Position numbers and translations under genes: made by a program. This document shows, piece after piece, positions 36,294 through 45,845 of a stretch of DNA of 46,777 nt. Numbering within the stretch: position 1 is the first letter of the stretch; each line of letters begins with the position of its first letter. Under the pieces are notes generated by a model that saw only the letters and a program-made list of their open reading frames with translations, had not been told where the DNA came from and did no database searches. The DNA is taken from assembly GCA_902537945.1 (NCBI GenBank), contig CACBDG010000018.1:1-46777 (forward strand), read 5' to 3'. Source of the stretch: an uncultured SAR116 cluster alpha proteobacterium. GTDB taxonomy: Bacteria > Pseudomonadota > Alphaproteobacteria > Puniceispirillales > Marisalimonadaceae.

Positions 36294-37931
36294 TTATTTT
36301 GCTTTCTTAAATTTCAAGGATATAAAATGGTCTAATTCTTGAGGAAAATGTCTAAATATCTTGGATATCAAAATATACATAAAAAAACCAAATATACATA
36401 AAATTATCAATGCAAAAATTTCATTAAAATTATTAATTTCTAATATATGTTGTCCTAATTTCATACTTAATATCATTAAACAAGAAATAAGTGTGGTTTT
36501 TAGACCGTAAAAAATAACTAAAAATAAATTTGAATCCTCTTCTTCTTTGAATGAAAACTTAGGCTTTGTAATTTTTCCAGTTTTTATTAAGAGTGTCATA
36601 TAGATTATTGTTCCTATCCAAGATACTATTGAGGTGGCTAAAGCAATTCCAACATGCTTTAGAAAAATCATTAAACTAAAAGATAAAATTATATTTAAAG
36701 TTAATAGTATAAAACCAATAAACATCGGAGTTTTTGTATTACCTTCTGCCAAAAATGCTGGTTGACACGATTTAAGCATAATGAAAGCTGGAACTCCTAA
36801 TGCATATGCTAATAATGCATCAGAAGTTTGAATTGTTTCTTGAAAAGTAAATTCACCTCTTTCAAATAATACTTTTATCAATAAATCACTAAAATTAATA
36901 AAAACTAATGCGGCTGGAATTGAAAAAAATAAGCCTATCTTTAATGAAATAATTAATTCTTTAGAAAATTGATTGGCATCTTTAATGGCATTAGATTTTG
37001 ATAGTGAAGTTAAAAGGGTTGTTCCTAAAGCAATGCCAATTATACCTAAAGGTAACTGAGCAATTCTATCTGCAAAATAAAGAAAAGAAATGGATCCAAA
37101 TCCAAGTAAACTAGCCAAAATAGTATCAACTAATAAATTAATTTGTAAAATGCCACCACCAAATGCAGCTGGTAAAAATTTTTTCCATGTTTGACTTAAT
37201 TGAAATTGAACTTGGCTATTGATGTTACTGTTCTTGTTGTTTTTTTTAAAATTTTTAGGATTAAAAATCATAAATTTTTTTATCATTATTAGGATAAATA
37301 TAATTTGAAGTAATCCTCCAAAAACAGTTGCAATCGCAAGGGGTAAAGATTTAATAGTCCAATAATCATTTATAAAAAAACATCCTAGAATTATACTTGA
37401 GTTTAAAATTGTTGGAGTGAATGCTAAGATCCAAAACTTTCCTGAAACATTTGTTGCAACACCAAGAATGGCTACGATTGATATTAAAGGCATAAAAATT
37501 ATTGTTATTCTTGAAAGTGTTGTTATTTGATTTATTACATCTTCGTTATTCAAAAATCCAGGAGCCAAAAAATAAATTATAAATGGCATGATGATTTGAA
37601 ATATTATCATTAAAATAAACAAAGAGAAAACAACTCTATACAAAACTTTCTTAAAATAAATGAAAGCTAAAACTTCACCATTTTGTATTAATAATTTAGA
37701 ATAAATTGGTAAAAATGCAGAGGTAAGCGCTCCCTCAGCAGTTATTCTTCTAAATAAATTTGGCAGCTTAAAAGCTATTAAAAATATATCTGAAAAAATG
37801 CCAGCACCTAGATAACCTGCAATAAATATATCTCTTACAAAACCTGATATACGACTAACAACTGTAAGGAAGGCTGATTGGGTAAATCCTCTTAAGAAAA
37901 AAGATGATTTGTTTTTTTCTGGATTTCTCAT
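36294..37931 (-). CDS. murJ: Lipid II flippase MurJ
   Basis: MurJ moves the peptidoglycan precursor lipid II across the inner membrane. The 545-residue protein is hydrophobic throughout, with about 14 expected membrane segments. It shows the MviN/MurJ family segments [49 protein letters not shown] and [25 protein letters not shown] (each seen in part), including the conserved Arg of the central cavity. It lies 10 bases after glnD and 4 before trpS, the usual alphaproteobacterial order. Confidence 0.96.
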   Translation of the reverse strand: MRNPEKNKSSFFLRGFTQSAFLTVVSRISGFVRDIFIAGYLGAGIFSDIFLIAFKLPNLFRRITAEGALTSAFLPIYSKLLIQNGEVLAFIYFKKVLYRVVFSLFILMIIFQIIMPFIIYFLAPGFLNNEDVINQITTLSRITIIFMPLISIVAILGVATNVSGKFWILAFTPTILNSSIILGCFFINDYWTIKSLPLAIATVFGGLLQIIFILIMIKKFMIFNPKNFKKNNKNSNINSQVQFQLSQTWKKFLPAAFGGGILQINLLVDTILASLLGFGSISFLYFADRIAQLPLGIIGIALGTTLLTSLSKSNAIKDANQFSKELIISLKIGLFFSIPAALVFINFSDLLIKVLFERGEFTFQETIQTSDALLAYALGVPAFIMLKSCQPAFLAEGNTKTPMFIGFILLTLNIILSFSLMIFLKHVGIALATSIVSWIGTIIYMTLLIKTGKITKPKFSFKEEEDSNLFLVIFYGLKTTLISCLMILSMKLGQHILEINNFNEIFALIILCIFGFFMYILISKIFRHFPQELDHFISLKFKKAK

Positions 37932-37941
37932 AACATTAATT

Positions 37942-40803
37942 TTATTGAGTAAAATTTATTTCTTCTAGTATTTTTAAAATTGAATTCTTAATTTTCTTTA
38001 TTGTTATTTCATCATCAACTTTAGAGCCAAATGCATTTTTTATATAGAAAATGTCTACTACTCTGTCACCATATGTGGAAACATTCGCAGTGTTTATTTG
38101 GATACCTAATCCAGTTAAAGTTTTTGTGATTTTGTATAAAACTCCTGGTGCATTTTTGCATTTTAAATCTAAAATAGTAAAATTTTCACTTGTTTCATTA
38201 TCAACTATAATTCTATTAGGAGCCTTTACAGCTCTAAAGCGTGCTGGAATTTCCTCCCATTTACGATTTAATGCTTTTTCAATATCAAACTTGCCTTCTA
38301 AACCTAGGGTAATCGTTTTAATTAGCTTTTTTCTTAAATAATCTTCTGAGATTGGTTTTTTTTCTTTATTTTGAATATAAAATGTGTCTAAAGCATAACC
38401 ATCTGATCTAGTAATGATTTTTGCATTTACAACATCATAGCCTGATGCGGCTACTAAGCCAGATATGATGGAGAATAAACCATGATGATCTGGCGCAATA
38501 ACAATTAACTCCGTTGCTTGCAAATCAGTTTCTTTAGATAGATGAATTTTAAACTTTTTTCTGTCATCTACCATTTTCTTAAAAATGTAAAAGTGATTAA
38601 TAAGAGTTTGTAAATTAAAAATTTCCCAGTAGTTTTTATAATAATTTTTGCAGTACTGTTCTATTACTTCTTTCTTAATTCCATTTTTTAGCAAATCGCT
38701 CCTAAATAATGCATTTGTTGTTTCATCATAGTCATATACCTTTTTATTAGATATTTTTCTTTGAAGAACTTCTAAGCTTTTTAAATACAAATCAGAAATT
38801 AAAAAGCCTTTCCAGTCGTTCCATATTTCTGGCCCAACAGCTTTTATATCTGCAACAGTCAAGACTAATAATAGTTTCAATCTTTCAATAGTTCTTACTT
38901 TTTGAGCAAAATCTCTAATTATTTTTGGATCTCCTAATTCATATCTAAATGCTGTTTTGCTCATCAATAAATGATGAAGCACTAACCATTTAACAATATC
39001 AGTTTCATCATTACTTAAACCTAGCCTTGGACAAACAGTTGATGCGACTATAGAACCATTGACTGAATGGTCTCCTTTTTTTCCTTTTGCAATATCATGA
39101 AGTAGCATTGCTACAAAAAGACACCTATAAGAACTAATTTCTTTTATCACTTTACTAGCAAGTGGAGCAAAATCTCTAAATTTTCCATTCTTTAATGAGT
39201 GAAGATTAGAAATTGTAAAAATTGTATGTTCGTCGACTGTATAGGAATGATACATGTCAAATTGCATCAAACAAACAATTTTTTGAAATTCCGGGATAAA
39301 TTTACCTAATATATTAGATTCATTCATCATCCTTAGAGTTCTTGTTGAGTCTTTCTCACTTGTTAATATTTCCAAAAACATTTTGTTAGCATTTAAATCG
39401 TGTCTAACTTCAGATTTAATTAACTTTGTTAAACTTGTAACTAGTCTCAATGTACTAGGGTGAATATCTATATTTTTTCTGTGAGAAATATAAAAAAGTT
39501 TTATTATATTTATAGGATTTTCAATAAGTATGTTTTTATCTTGTATATATAAACGGCCTAATTCAATATTAAATGGATCTACATTTTCACTTTTTTTAAA
39601 GCTTAAAAAACTTAATCTTAAAGGCTTGTTGAACTCTGTTTCAATAGCTGCACAAAAAATTCTTGTTAAATTTCCAACTGTTTTTGTGGCCAGAAAATAT
39701 CTTTTCATAAATCTTTCAACATTTTTATGTGTAGTAGTATTTTTAAAGTTCATACTTTTAGCAATTTCCAACTGTGCATCCATTGCTAACCTGTCATCTT
39801 CTCTTTCAGCTCTATAATGAAGATGACATCTTACTGAGAGTAAAAAGCGTTGTGCCTCAGCAAAAGCTAAAGCTTCATTTTTAGATAAAGCGCCAATCTT
39901 AATTAACTTAAATACAGAATCTACCTTATATGCAAACTTTGATATCCAGATAAGAGTATGGAGATCTCTTAATCCTCCTTTCCCATCTTTAACATTAGGT
40001 TCAACAACATATCGAGATCCACCAAATTTTTTGTGCCTTAAATCAGACTCTTGTAATTTTGCTTCTACAAAATTTAAAGTTTTACTATTTGCAATAAAGG
40101 ATTTGAATTTAGAATTTAATAAATCAAAATTTTGTTCATTTCCTGTTATGAACCTTTTCTCTAACAAGCTTGTAGATATTGTTAGGTCTAACTTACTTTT
40201 TTCAATACAGTCAATTACTGTTCTTGTAGAATGTCCAACAGTATAACTTAAATCCCATAATAAATAGAGAATTAATTGAATAAGTTTCTCTATATTTTTA
40301 TTTTCATTTTTATTTAGATTATCTGAAATAAGAAACAATAAGTCTAAATCAGAATGAGGTGATAGTTCACCTCTGCCATATCCACCTACAGCTATGATTG
40401 ATAATTTATAATCTATGTTTCCAAAAAAATGTAGATATGTGTTGTTTAGAATTTCTTTTAACATACTATCAATTAAAATGACATTTAGACCAACATTTAA
40501 TGACCCGTCGGAAGTTTTTAAAAACTCCTGTTTTATTTGTTGTTTAAATTGATCTAATTGTTTCTTAAGGTTGTTGAAAAGTAAAACTTTGAAAATTTTT
40601 GTATCTTCATGATTAATTTTAATTTTTTGAAATTTATATAATTTGCTTCCATTATTTTTAGCATAAGTGATAGGCTCCATACTTTGCAACCAGGTTGCGT
40701 TGGTATTTATCTTTTCTTCTAATTCCAAATTGGTTTTATATGGAATACTAACTTTAGATTTATTAAAAAATACAAATTTATTTTTCAAATTTGCTTTTAC
40801 CAT
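37942..40803 (-). CDS. glnD: Bifunctional PII uridylyltransferase/uridylyl-removing enzyme GlnD
   Basis: GlnD senses glutamine and adds or removes UMP on PII proteins. The 953-residue protein has a nucleotidyltransferase domain with GGYGRGELSPHSDLDLLF (about 138-155), the following GlnD helical region, an HD domain (MLLHDIAKGKKGDHS) for UMP removal, and two C-terminal ACT domains (ELIVIAPDHHGLFSIISG; ILDLKCKNAPGVLYKITK). Length is in the usual range. Its ATG lies inside the last codons of mutS (26-base overlap) and no ribosome site is visible there, so translational coupling is likely. The PII target gene is not in the window. Confidence 0.97.
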   Translation of the reverse strand: MVKANLKNKFVFFNKSKVSIPYKTNLELEEKINTNATWLQSMEPITYAKNNGSKLYKFQKIKINHEDTKIFKVLLFNNLKKQLDQFKQQIKQEFLKTSDGSLNVGLNVILIDSMLKEILNNTYLHFFGNIDYKLSIIAVGGYGRGELSPHSDLDLLFLISDNLNKNENKNIEKLIQLILYLLWDLSYTVGHSTRTVIDCIEKSKLDLTISTSLLEKRFITGNEQNFDLLNSKFKSFIANSKTLNFVEAKLQESDLRHKKFGGSRYVVEPNVKDGKGGLRDLHTLIWISKFAYKVDSVFKLIKIGALSKNEALAFAEAQRFLLSVRCHLHYRAEREDDRLAMDAQLEIAKSMNFKNTTTHKNVERFMKRYFLATKTVGNLTRIFCAAIETEFNKPLRLSFLSFKKSENVDPFNIELGRLYIQDKNILIENPINIIKLFYISHRKNIDIHPSTLRLVTSLTKLIKSEVRHDLNANKMFLEILTSEKDSTRTLRMMNESNILGKFIPEFQKIVCLMQFDMYHSYTVDEHTIFTISNLHSLKNGKFRDFAPLASKVIKEISSYRCLFVAMLLHDIAKGKKGDHSVNGSIVASTVCPRLGLSNDETDIVKWLVLHHLLMSKTAFRYELGDPKIIRDFAQKVRTIERLKLLLVLTVADIKAVGPEIWNDWKGFLISDLYLKSLEVLQRKISNKKVYDYDETTNALFRSDLLKNGIKKEVIEQYCKNYYKNYWEIFNLQTLINHFYIFKKMVDDRKKFKIHLSKETDLQATELIVIAPDHHGLFSIISGLVAASGYDVVNAKIITRSDGYALDTFYIQNKEKKPISEDYLRKKLIKTITLGLEGKFDIEKALNRKWEEIPARFRAVKAPNRIIVDNETSENFTILDLKCKNAPGVLYKITKTLTGLGIQINTANVSTYGDRVVDIFYIKNAFGSKVDDEITIKKIKNSILKILEEINFTQ

Positions 40804-43417
40804 TTGTCTGTCTCTGAGATTTGAGTTTATATAAAAAATCTTGAGATTGACGCGGGCTCATGTCATCTAAATTAATTTTATCAAACTCTTCTAAAAAATT
40901 GTTGTCATCTTTTGAATTAACAGTAATTATTTCCTTTTTTAAGTTTTGATTTTTATGATTACTTTTACTTTGAAGATCATATAAAATTTCAGTTGCTTTG
41001 TCGGTTACAGCTAATGGAATTCCAGCTAATTTTGCAACATGAATACCATATGATTTATCTGCTTCTCCATTTAAAATTTTATGCATGAAGATAATCGAAT
41101 TATTCCATTCTTTGATAGACATTTTATGACAAGACAGATTTTTTAAGTTTTCTTTTAGAGCTGTTAATTCATGATAATGTGTTGCAAATAATGTTATTGG
41201 TTTAATTTTATTGTGTAAGTAATCTAAAACTGACCATGCAATTGCTAATCCATCAAATGTGGATGTACCTCTTCCTATTTCATCAAGTATGACCAAGGAT
41301 TTTTCAGTAGATGTATTTAAAATAAGTGATGTCTCAATCATTTCAATCATAAAAGTAGATTGCCCTTTGGCTAAGTCGTCAGAAGCACCTACTCTAGAAA
41401 ATATTTTATCAAAAATACCTATATTCGCTTTTTTTGCAGGTACAAACAAACCTGCTTGAGCCATTATAACGATTAGTGCATTTTGCCTAAGATAGGTTGA
41501 TTTTCCTGCCATGTTTGGACCAGTAATCAACCAAATAAAATCATCATTATTCAAATTGCAATCATTAGAAACAAAAGAATTCTCAGACATTCTCATTTGG
41601 TGTTCAACGACAGGGTGTCTTCCACCAACAATCTGTAATTTTTTTTCTTCTAATATACAAGGACAAACATAATTCCTAGATTTGGCTTGATTCGCTACCA
41701 TGATAGAAATATCTAATTCAGCGATTGAATGAACTATATCTAAAATTTCTTTACCTTTTTTTACTATTTGATTAGCAAAATCTTTAAAAATTTTTAGCTC
41801 AATTTTAATTGCTTCATCAAATGAGTTAATTATATGATTTTCAACTTCAACAAGTTCATTTGTCGTAAATCTTGATGTCTGTGCTGTAGTTTGCCTATGA
41901 ATAAACGTATCAATATCTCTTATGGATTGATCATGGATAGCACGAACTTCAACATGGTAACCTAGCACTCTATTATGCTTTATTTTTAATGAATTCACAT
42001 TTGTTTGATCGGAATACTTCCTTTGAAGATTCATTATTTGATTTAACTCATTATTGCGAATATTTCTTAAAGTATCTAGTTCTTTATTAAAACCATCTTT
42101 GACGAAGCCACCATCTTTCGCAATTTGTGAAACCTCTAACTTTAAAGCTTTTTTAATATTAAAAAATACGCTGTAATCTATACTTAGGCTATCTAAAATT
42201 AAATTTAACAACTTAGGCATCTGGATTTTTCTCTTATATGAAAACAAGTTTTCATAGATCTCTTTGATACTGAGAAGTCCATTTGATATCAACAAAAGAT
42301 CTTTAGGACCACCTCTTGATAATGAAATTCTAGATAATGATCTCTCAAGGTCTGGAATATTTTGCAAAATATTTTGGTGTTGGGTTATGTTGATGTTGTT
42401 TTCAAGAAACCAATTTATCATGTCATATCTGTCTTGAATGGAATTTATTTTATAAAATGGCTCTATTATTCTTTGTTTAAGCAATCTTGCACCACTAGCA
42501 GTTTTGGTTTCATCTATACAGGATATTAGACTTCCCTCATAATGGCCTGATAAGCTTTTTAAAATTTCAAGTGATTTTTGTGTAAAATAGTCAATCTCTA
42601 AAAATTCGTTAAATGTTTCAGATTTAATCATAGAAAGAAATGGCATTTGACCACACTGGGTTAGTTTTAAATATGATAATAAAACACCCGCAGCAATAAT
42701 TTCCCCCTTACTAAAGTTACCAATACCATCTAATGAAACAATTGAATAATATGAATATATTTGCTCTAAGCATGATTGATAATGAAATAAAGTAGATGCT
42801 TGTTTTTTTAAGAGTGGATGCCATTCATCAATTATATAATTTAAATCCAAATCTTCGGAGATTAATATTTCTGAAAAATTCATTCTTAACAAAAAGTTTG
42901 TTAAAAGTTGCTTTTGAGTTGAGGCTTTATCCTTTCCAATGTTTCTAGATTTAAAGCATCCTGTGGAAACATCTACCCATGCAATACATATTGAATCATT
43001 AAAATTTGAAATAGCTCCTAAGTAATTATTATCTTTTCTTTGAAGTAGATTATCCTCCGTTATTGTGCCTGGTGATATGATTCTTACAACCTCTCTTCTC
43101 AGTGGTCCTTTTTTAAAGTTGAGCTTAGCCTCTTCAGCAGTTTCTGTTTGTTCACAAACTGCAACGTTAAAACCTTTTTTAATTAATTTTGGTAAGTAAT
43201 TATCTGCTGAGTGAAAAGGCACTCCACACATTGGAATATCTTTGCCATTAGATTGTCCCCTTTTAGTTAACGCAATATCTAAAGCTTCGGATGCAATAAC
43301 TGCGTCCTCAAAAAACAATTCATAAAAATCGCCCATCCTATAAAACAATAGGACATCTTTATATTTATTCTTAATATTTAAATATTGCTCCATCATTGGA
43401 GTATGTAAATTTTTCAC
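40778..43417 (-). CDS. mutS: DNA mismatch repair protein MutS
   Basis: MutS recognises mispairs and small loops and starts mismatch repair with MutL. The 879-residue protein has the mismatch-contacting FYE motif at 31-33 (YRMGDFYELFFEDA), connector, lever and clamp domains, then the ATPase domain with Walker A ITGPNMAGKSTYLRQ, Walker B LVILDEIGRGTSTFDG and FATHYHEL. A helix-turn-helix dimer region and a short C-terminal tail close the protein. It is the first gene of mutS-glnD-murJ-trpS, divergent from maeB across a 139-base gap. The mutL gene is not in the window. Confidence 0.98.
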   Translation of the reverse strand: MKNLHTPMMEQYLNIKNKYKDVLLFYRMGDFYELFFEDAVIASEALDIALTKRGQSNGKDIPMCGVPFHSADNYLPKLIKKGFNVAVCEQTETAEEAKLNFKKGPLRREVVRIISPGTITEDNLLQRKDNNYLGAISNFNDSICIAWVDVSTGCFKSRNIGKDKASTQKQLLTNFLLRMNFSEILISEDLDLNYIIDEWHPLLKKQASTLFHYQSCLEQIYSYYSIVSLDGIGNFSKGEIIAAGVLLSYLKLTQCGQMPFLSMIKSETFNEFLEIDYFTQKSLEILKSLSGHYEGSLISCIDETKTASGARLLKQRIIEPFYKINSIQDRYDMINWFLENNINITQHQNILQNIPDLERSLSRISLSRGGPKDLLLISNGLLSIKEIYENLFSYKRKIQMPKLLNLILDSLSIDYSVFFNIKKALKLEVSQIAKDGGFVKDGFNKELDTLRNIRNNELNQIMNLQRKYSDQTNVNSLKIKHNRVLGYHVEVRAIHDQSIRDIDTFIHRQTTAQTSRFTTNELVEVENHIINSFDEAIKIELKIFKDFANQIVKKGKEILDIVHSIAELDISIMVANQAKSRNYVCPCILEEKKLQIVGGRHPVVEHQMRMSENSFVSNDCNLNNDDFIWLITGPNMAGKSTYLRQNALIVIMAQAGLFVPAKKANIGIFDKIFSRVGASDDLAKGQSTFMIEMIETSLILNTSTEKSLVILDEIGRGTSTFDGLAIAWSVLDYLHNKIKPITLFATHYHELTALKENLKNLSCHKMSIKEWNNSIIFMHKILNGEADKSYGIHVAKLAGIPLAVTDKATEILYDLQSKSNHKNQNLKKEIITVNSKDDNNFLEEFDKINLDDMSPRQSQDFLYKLKSQRQTNGKSKFEK

Positions 43418-43556
43418 AATTAAATTATTTTCCTTACAAATTTAATTTAATATTATTTATAATCGAATTATTTATAATAAAATACAATTTATTAAGATCT
43501 TTTGAAAAATTTCAGCTATAATTTGATATTAATTATATTAAGTTTTTGAGGAAAAA
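43418..43556. promoter_or_regulatory. Divergent promoter region between mutS and maeB
   Basis: The gap holds a plus-strand TATAAT at 43517-43522, about 35 bases before the maeB start, without a clear -35 box at 16-18 bases; GAGG at about 43548 is the maeB ribosome site. Several TATA-like strings on the minus strand could serve mutS. No hairpin or gene is seen. Confidence 0.4.
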
Positions 43557-45845
43557 ATGTCTACTAACAATAAAGATGCTATTAATAAATCAAATCTTGA
43601 AAAAGAAGCATTAGAATATCACAGAAAAGGTCGGCCAGGAAAATTAGAAGTAACACCAACAACCCCTCTGAGTAGTTCTAATGATTTGTCTTTAGCATAT
43701 TCACCTGGTGTTGCAACACCATGTCTTGAAATTGAAAAAAATCCAGAAACTATTTATGATTATACATCAAAAGGGAATATTGTAGCCGTTATCTCTAATG
43801 GTACTGCAGTTTTAGGTCTTGGAAATATTGGCGCTGCTGCCTCAAAACCAGTTATGGAAGGTAAATCAGTATTATTCAAAAAATTTGCAGATGTTGACGG
43901 CATTGATTTAGAAGTAAATACAGAAGACACTGAAAAATTTGTTGAAGCTGTTTGTTTACTAGAACCTAGCTTTGGAGGAATAAATTTAGAAGACATCAAG
44001 GCTCCTGATTGTTTCATTATTGAACAAAGATTACGCGAAAAAATGAATATTCCAGTTTTTCATGATGATCAACATGGAACAGCAATTGTAACAGTAGCTG
44101 GCATCATAAATGCTCTTCACTTAACACAAAGAAACATAAAAGATACTATATTTGTAAGCAATGGTGCTGGTGCCGCTTCAATAGCTTGTGTAGAACTATT
44201 GAAAGCGATGGGGGCAGGCAACAATAATATTATTTTGGTTGATAGAGACGGTGTTATATATAAAGGAAGACAAAGTAATATGAATCAATGGAAATCTGGT
44301 CATACTGTTGAGACTAAAGCAAGAACTTTAGAGGATGCCCTAAAAAATGCAGATGTTTTTTTAGGTTTATCTGTCCCTGGTTCAGTTACTAAAAAAATGA
44401 TAAAAAACATGGCTAAAAAGCCAATAATATTTGCAATGGCCAATCCTACTCCTGAAATCATGCCAGAAGATGTTAAAAGTGTGAGATCAGATGCCATTAT
44501 CGCTACTGGTAGATCGGATTATCCCAATCAAGTGAATAATGTACTTGGGTTTCCATATATATTTAGAGGTGCTCTTGATGTAAGAGCAACATCAATTAAT
44601 GAAGAAATGAAAATTGCTGCAGCTAATGCTATAGCTGAGTTGGCAAGAGAGGACGTTCCTGATGAAGTAAATGCTGCTTATCATGGCGTTCAACTTCATT
44701 ATGGAAAGGATTACATTATTCCAGCTCCTTTTGATCCAAGATTAATATCATCAGTTTCTTCTGCTGTTGCTAAGGCAGCAATGGAAAGTGGTGTAGCAAA
44801 AAAGCCTATCAAGAATTTAGATGCTTACAAAAGGGAATTAGAAGGAAGAACTAATCCACTAGCATCTATCTTAGAGCCTATAAAATTGAGAATTAAAGGA
44901 AAAAAACAGAGAGTTGTTTTTGCTGAAGGTGAGGAAGAAAAAACAATCAGAGCAGCCTTATCTTTTTATAATTCAGGCTTTGGAATTCCAATACTTATTG
45001 GAAGAGAAAATAGAGTTAGAGAAACAATGGAAAAAGTAAATCTAGAAGGTTTAAGCGAGCTTATTATACATAACGCAAGCTTAAGCAAAAAGAACAAAAA
45101 CTACATCGACGATTTATATAAGAGTCTCCATCGGCAAGGCCATCTGAGAAGAGACTGTCAAAAACTAGTTAATCAAGATAGAAATGTATTTGCCGCGTCT
45201 ATGGTTAGTTCTGGTGATGCAGATGCAATGGTTACTGGGGTAACTAGACCATTTGGTAGATGTTTTAATGATATAACTAAAGTTATTTCCTCAAAAGAAA
45301 ATAAAAACTTTGTTTCAATGTCAATGTTAGTTTCAAAAGAAAGAACTGTATTCATTGGTGACGTTAATATACATGACAAACCTAATGCAGAAGAACTAGC
45401 AAACATTGCTAATAATATAGCCGATACAGTCAAAAATTTAGGTTACAAGCCTCGTGTTGCCTTAATTTCTTACTCAAATTTTGGAAGTTTTGTCAGACCA
45501 AGTTCCTTAATTTTAAAAGATGCCATTGAAATATTAAATAAAAGAAGAGTAGATTTTGAATTTGATGGAGAAATGACACCAGATATTGCTTTAGATTATG
45601 ACTTAATTAGAGAAAATTATCCATTTTGTAAACTTTCTGGTCCAGCTAACGTTCTAATAATGCCAGACTTGAGAAGTGCAAGAATTTCATATAAGTTGCT
45701 TCAGAAACTTGGTCGTGGTTCAATGTTAGGTCCCTTAATGATAGGTGGAGAAAAACCATTTCAAATTGTTCAAATGGGATCGTCTGTTTCTGACATTGTA
45801 AACTCTGCTTCTATAGCGGCATACAACTCAATTTATTCAAAATGA
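43557..45845 (+). CDS. maeB: NADP-dependent malic enzyme with C-terminal phosphotransacetylase-like domain (MaeB)
   Basis: MaeB decarboxylates malate to pyruvate with NADP, feeding NADPH and pyruvate. The 762-residue protein is the long proteobacterial form. The malic enzyme part (about 1-425) shows LAYSPGVATPCLEI, NGTAVLGLGNIGAAASKPVMEGK, HDDQHGTAIVTVAGIINAL with the metal ligands, the nucleotide loop GAGAASIA and ATGRSDYPNQVNNVLGFP. The C-terminal part (about 430-760) is phosphotransacetylase-like (VVFAEGEEEKTIRAA, AMVTGVTRPF, GPANVLIMPDLRSARISYK), usually a regulatory domain responding to acetyl-CoA. The gene is convergent with the adenosine kinase gene, overlapping it by nine bases. Confidence 0.95.
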   Translation: MSTNNKDAINKSNLEKEALEYHRKGRPGKLEVTPTTPLSSSNDLSLAYSPGVATPCLEIEKNPETIYDYTSKGNIVAVISNGTAVLGLGNIGAAASKPVMEGKSVLFKKFADVDGIDLEVNTEDTEKFVEAVCLLEPSFGGINLEDIKAPDCFIIEQRLREKMNIPVFHDDQHGTAIVTVAGIINALHLTQRNIKDTIFVSNGAGAASIACVELLKAMGAGNNNIILVDRDGVIYKGRQSNMNQWKSGHTVETKARTLEDALKNADVFLGLSVPGSVTKKMIKNMAKKPIIFAMANPTPEIMPEDVKSVRSDAIIATGRSDYPNQVNNVLGFPYIFRGALDVRATSINEEMKIAAANAIAELAREDVPDEVNAAYHGVQLHYGKDYIIPAPFDPRLISSVSSAVAKAAMESGVAKKPIKNLDAYKRELEGRTNPLASILEPIKLRIKGKKQRVVFAEGEEEKTIRAALSFYNSGFGIPILIGRENRVRETMEKVNLEGLSELIIHNASLSKKNKNYIDDLYKSLHRQGHLRRDCQKLVNQDRNVFAASMVSSGDADAMVTGVTRPFGRCFNDITKVISSKENKNFVSMSMLVSKERTVFIGDVNIHDKPNAEELANIANNIADTVKNLGYKPRVALISYSNFGSFVRPSSLILKDAIEILNKRRVDFEFDGEMTPDIALDYDLIRENYPFCKLSGPANVLIMPDLRSARISYKLLQKLGRGSMLGPLMIGGEKPFQIVQMGSSVSDIVNSASIAAYNSIYSK

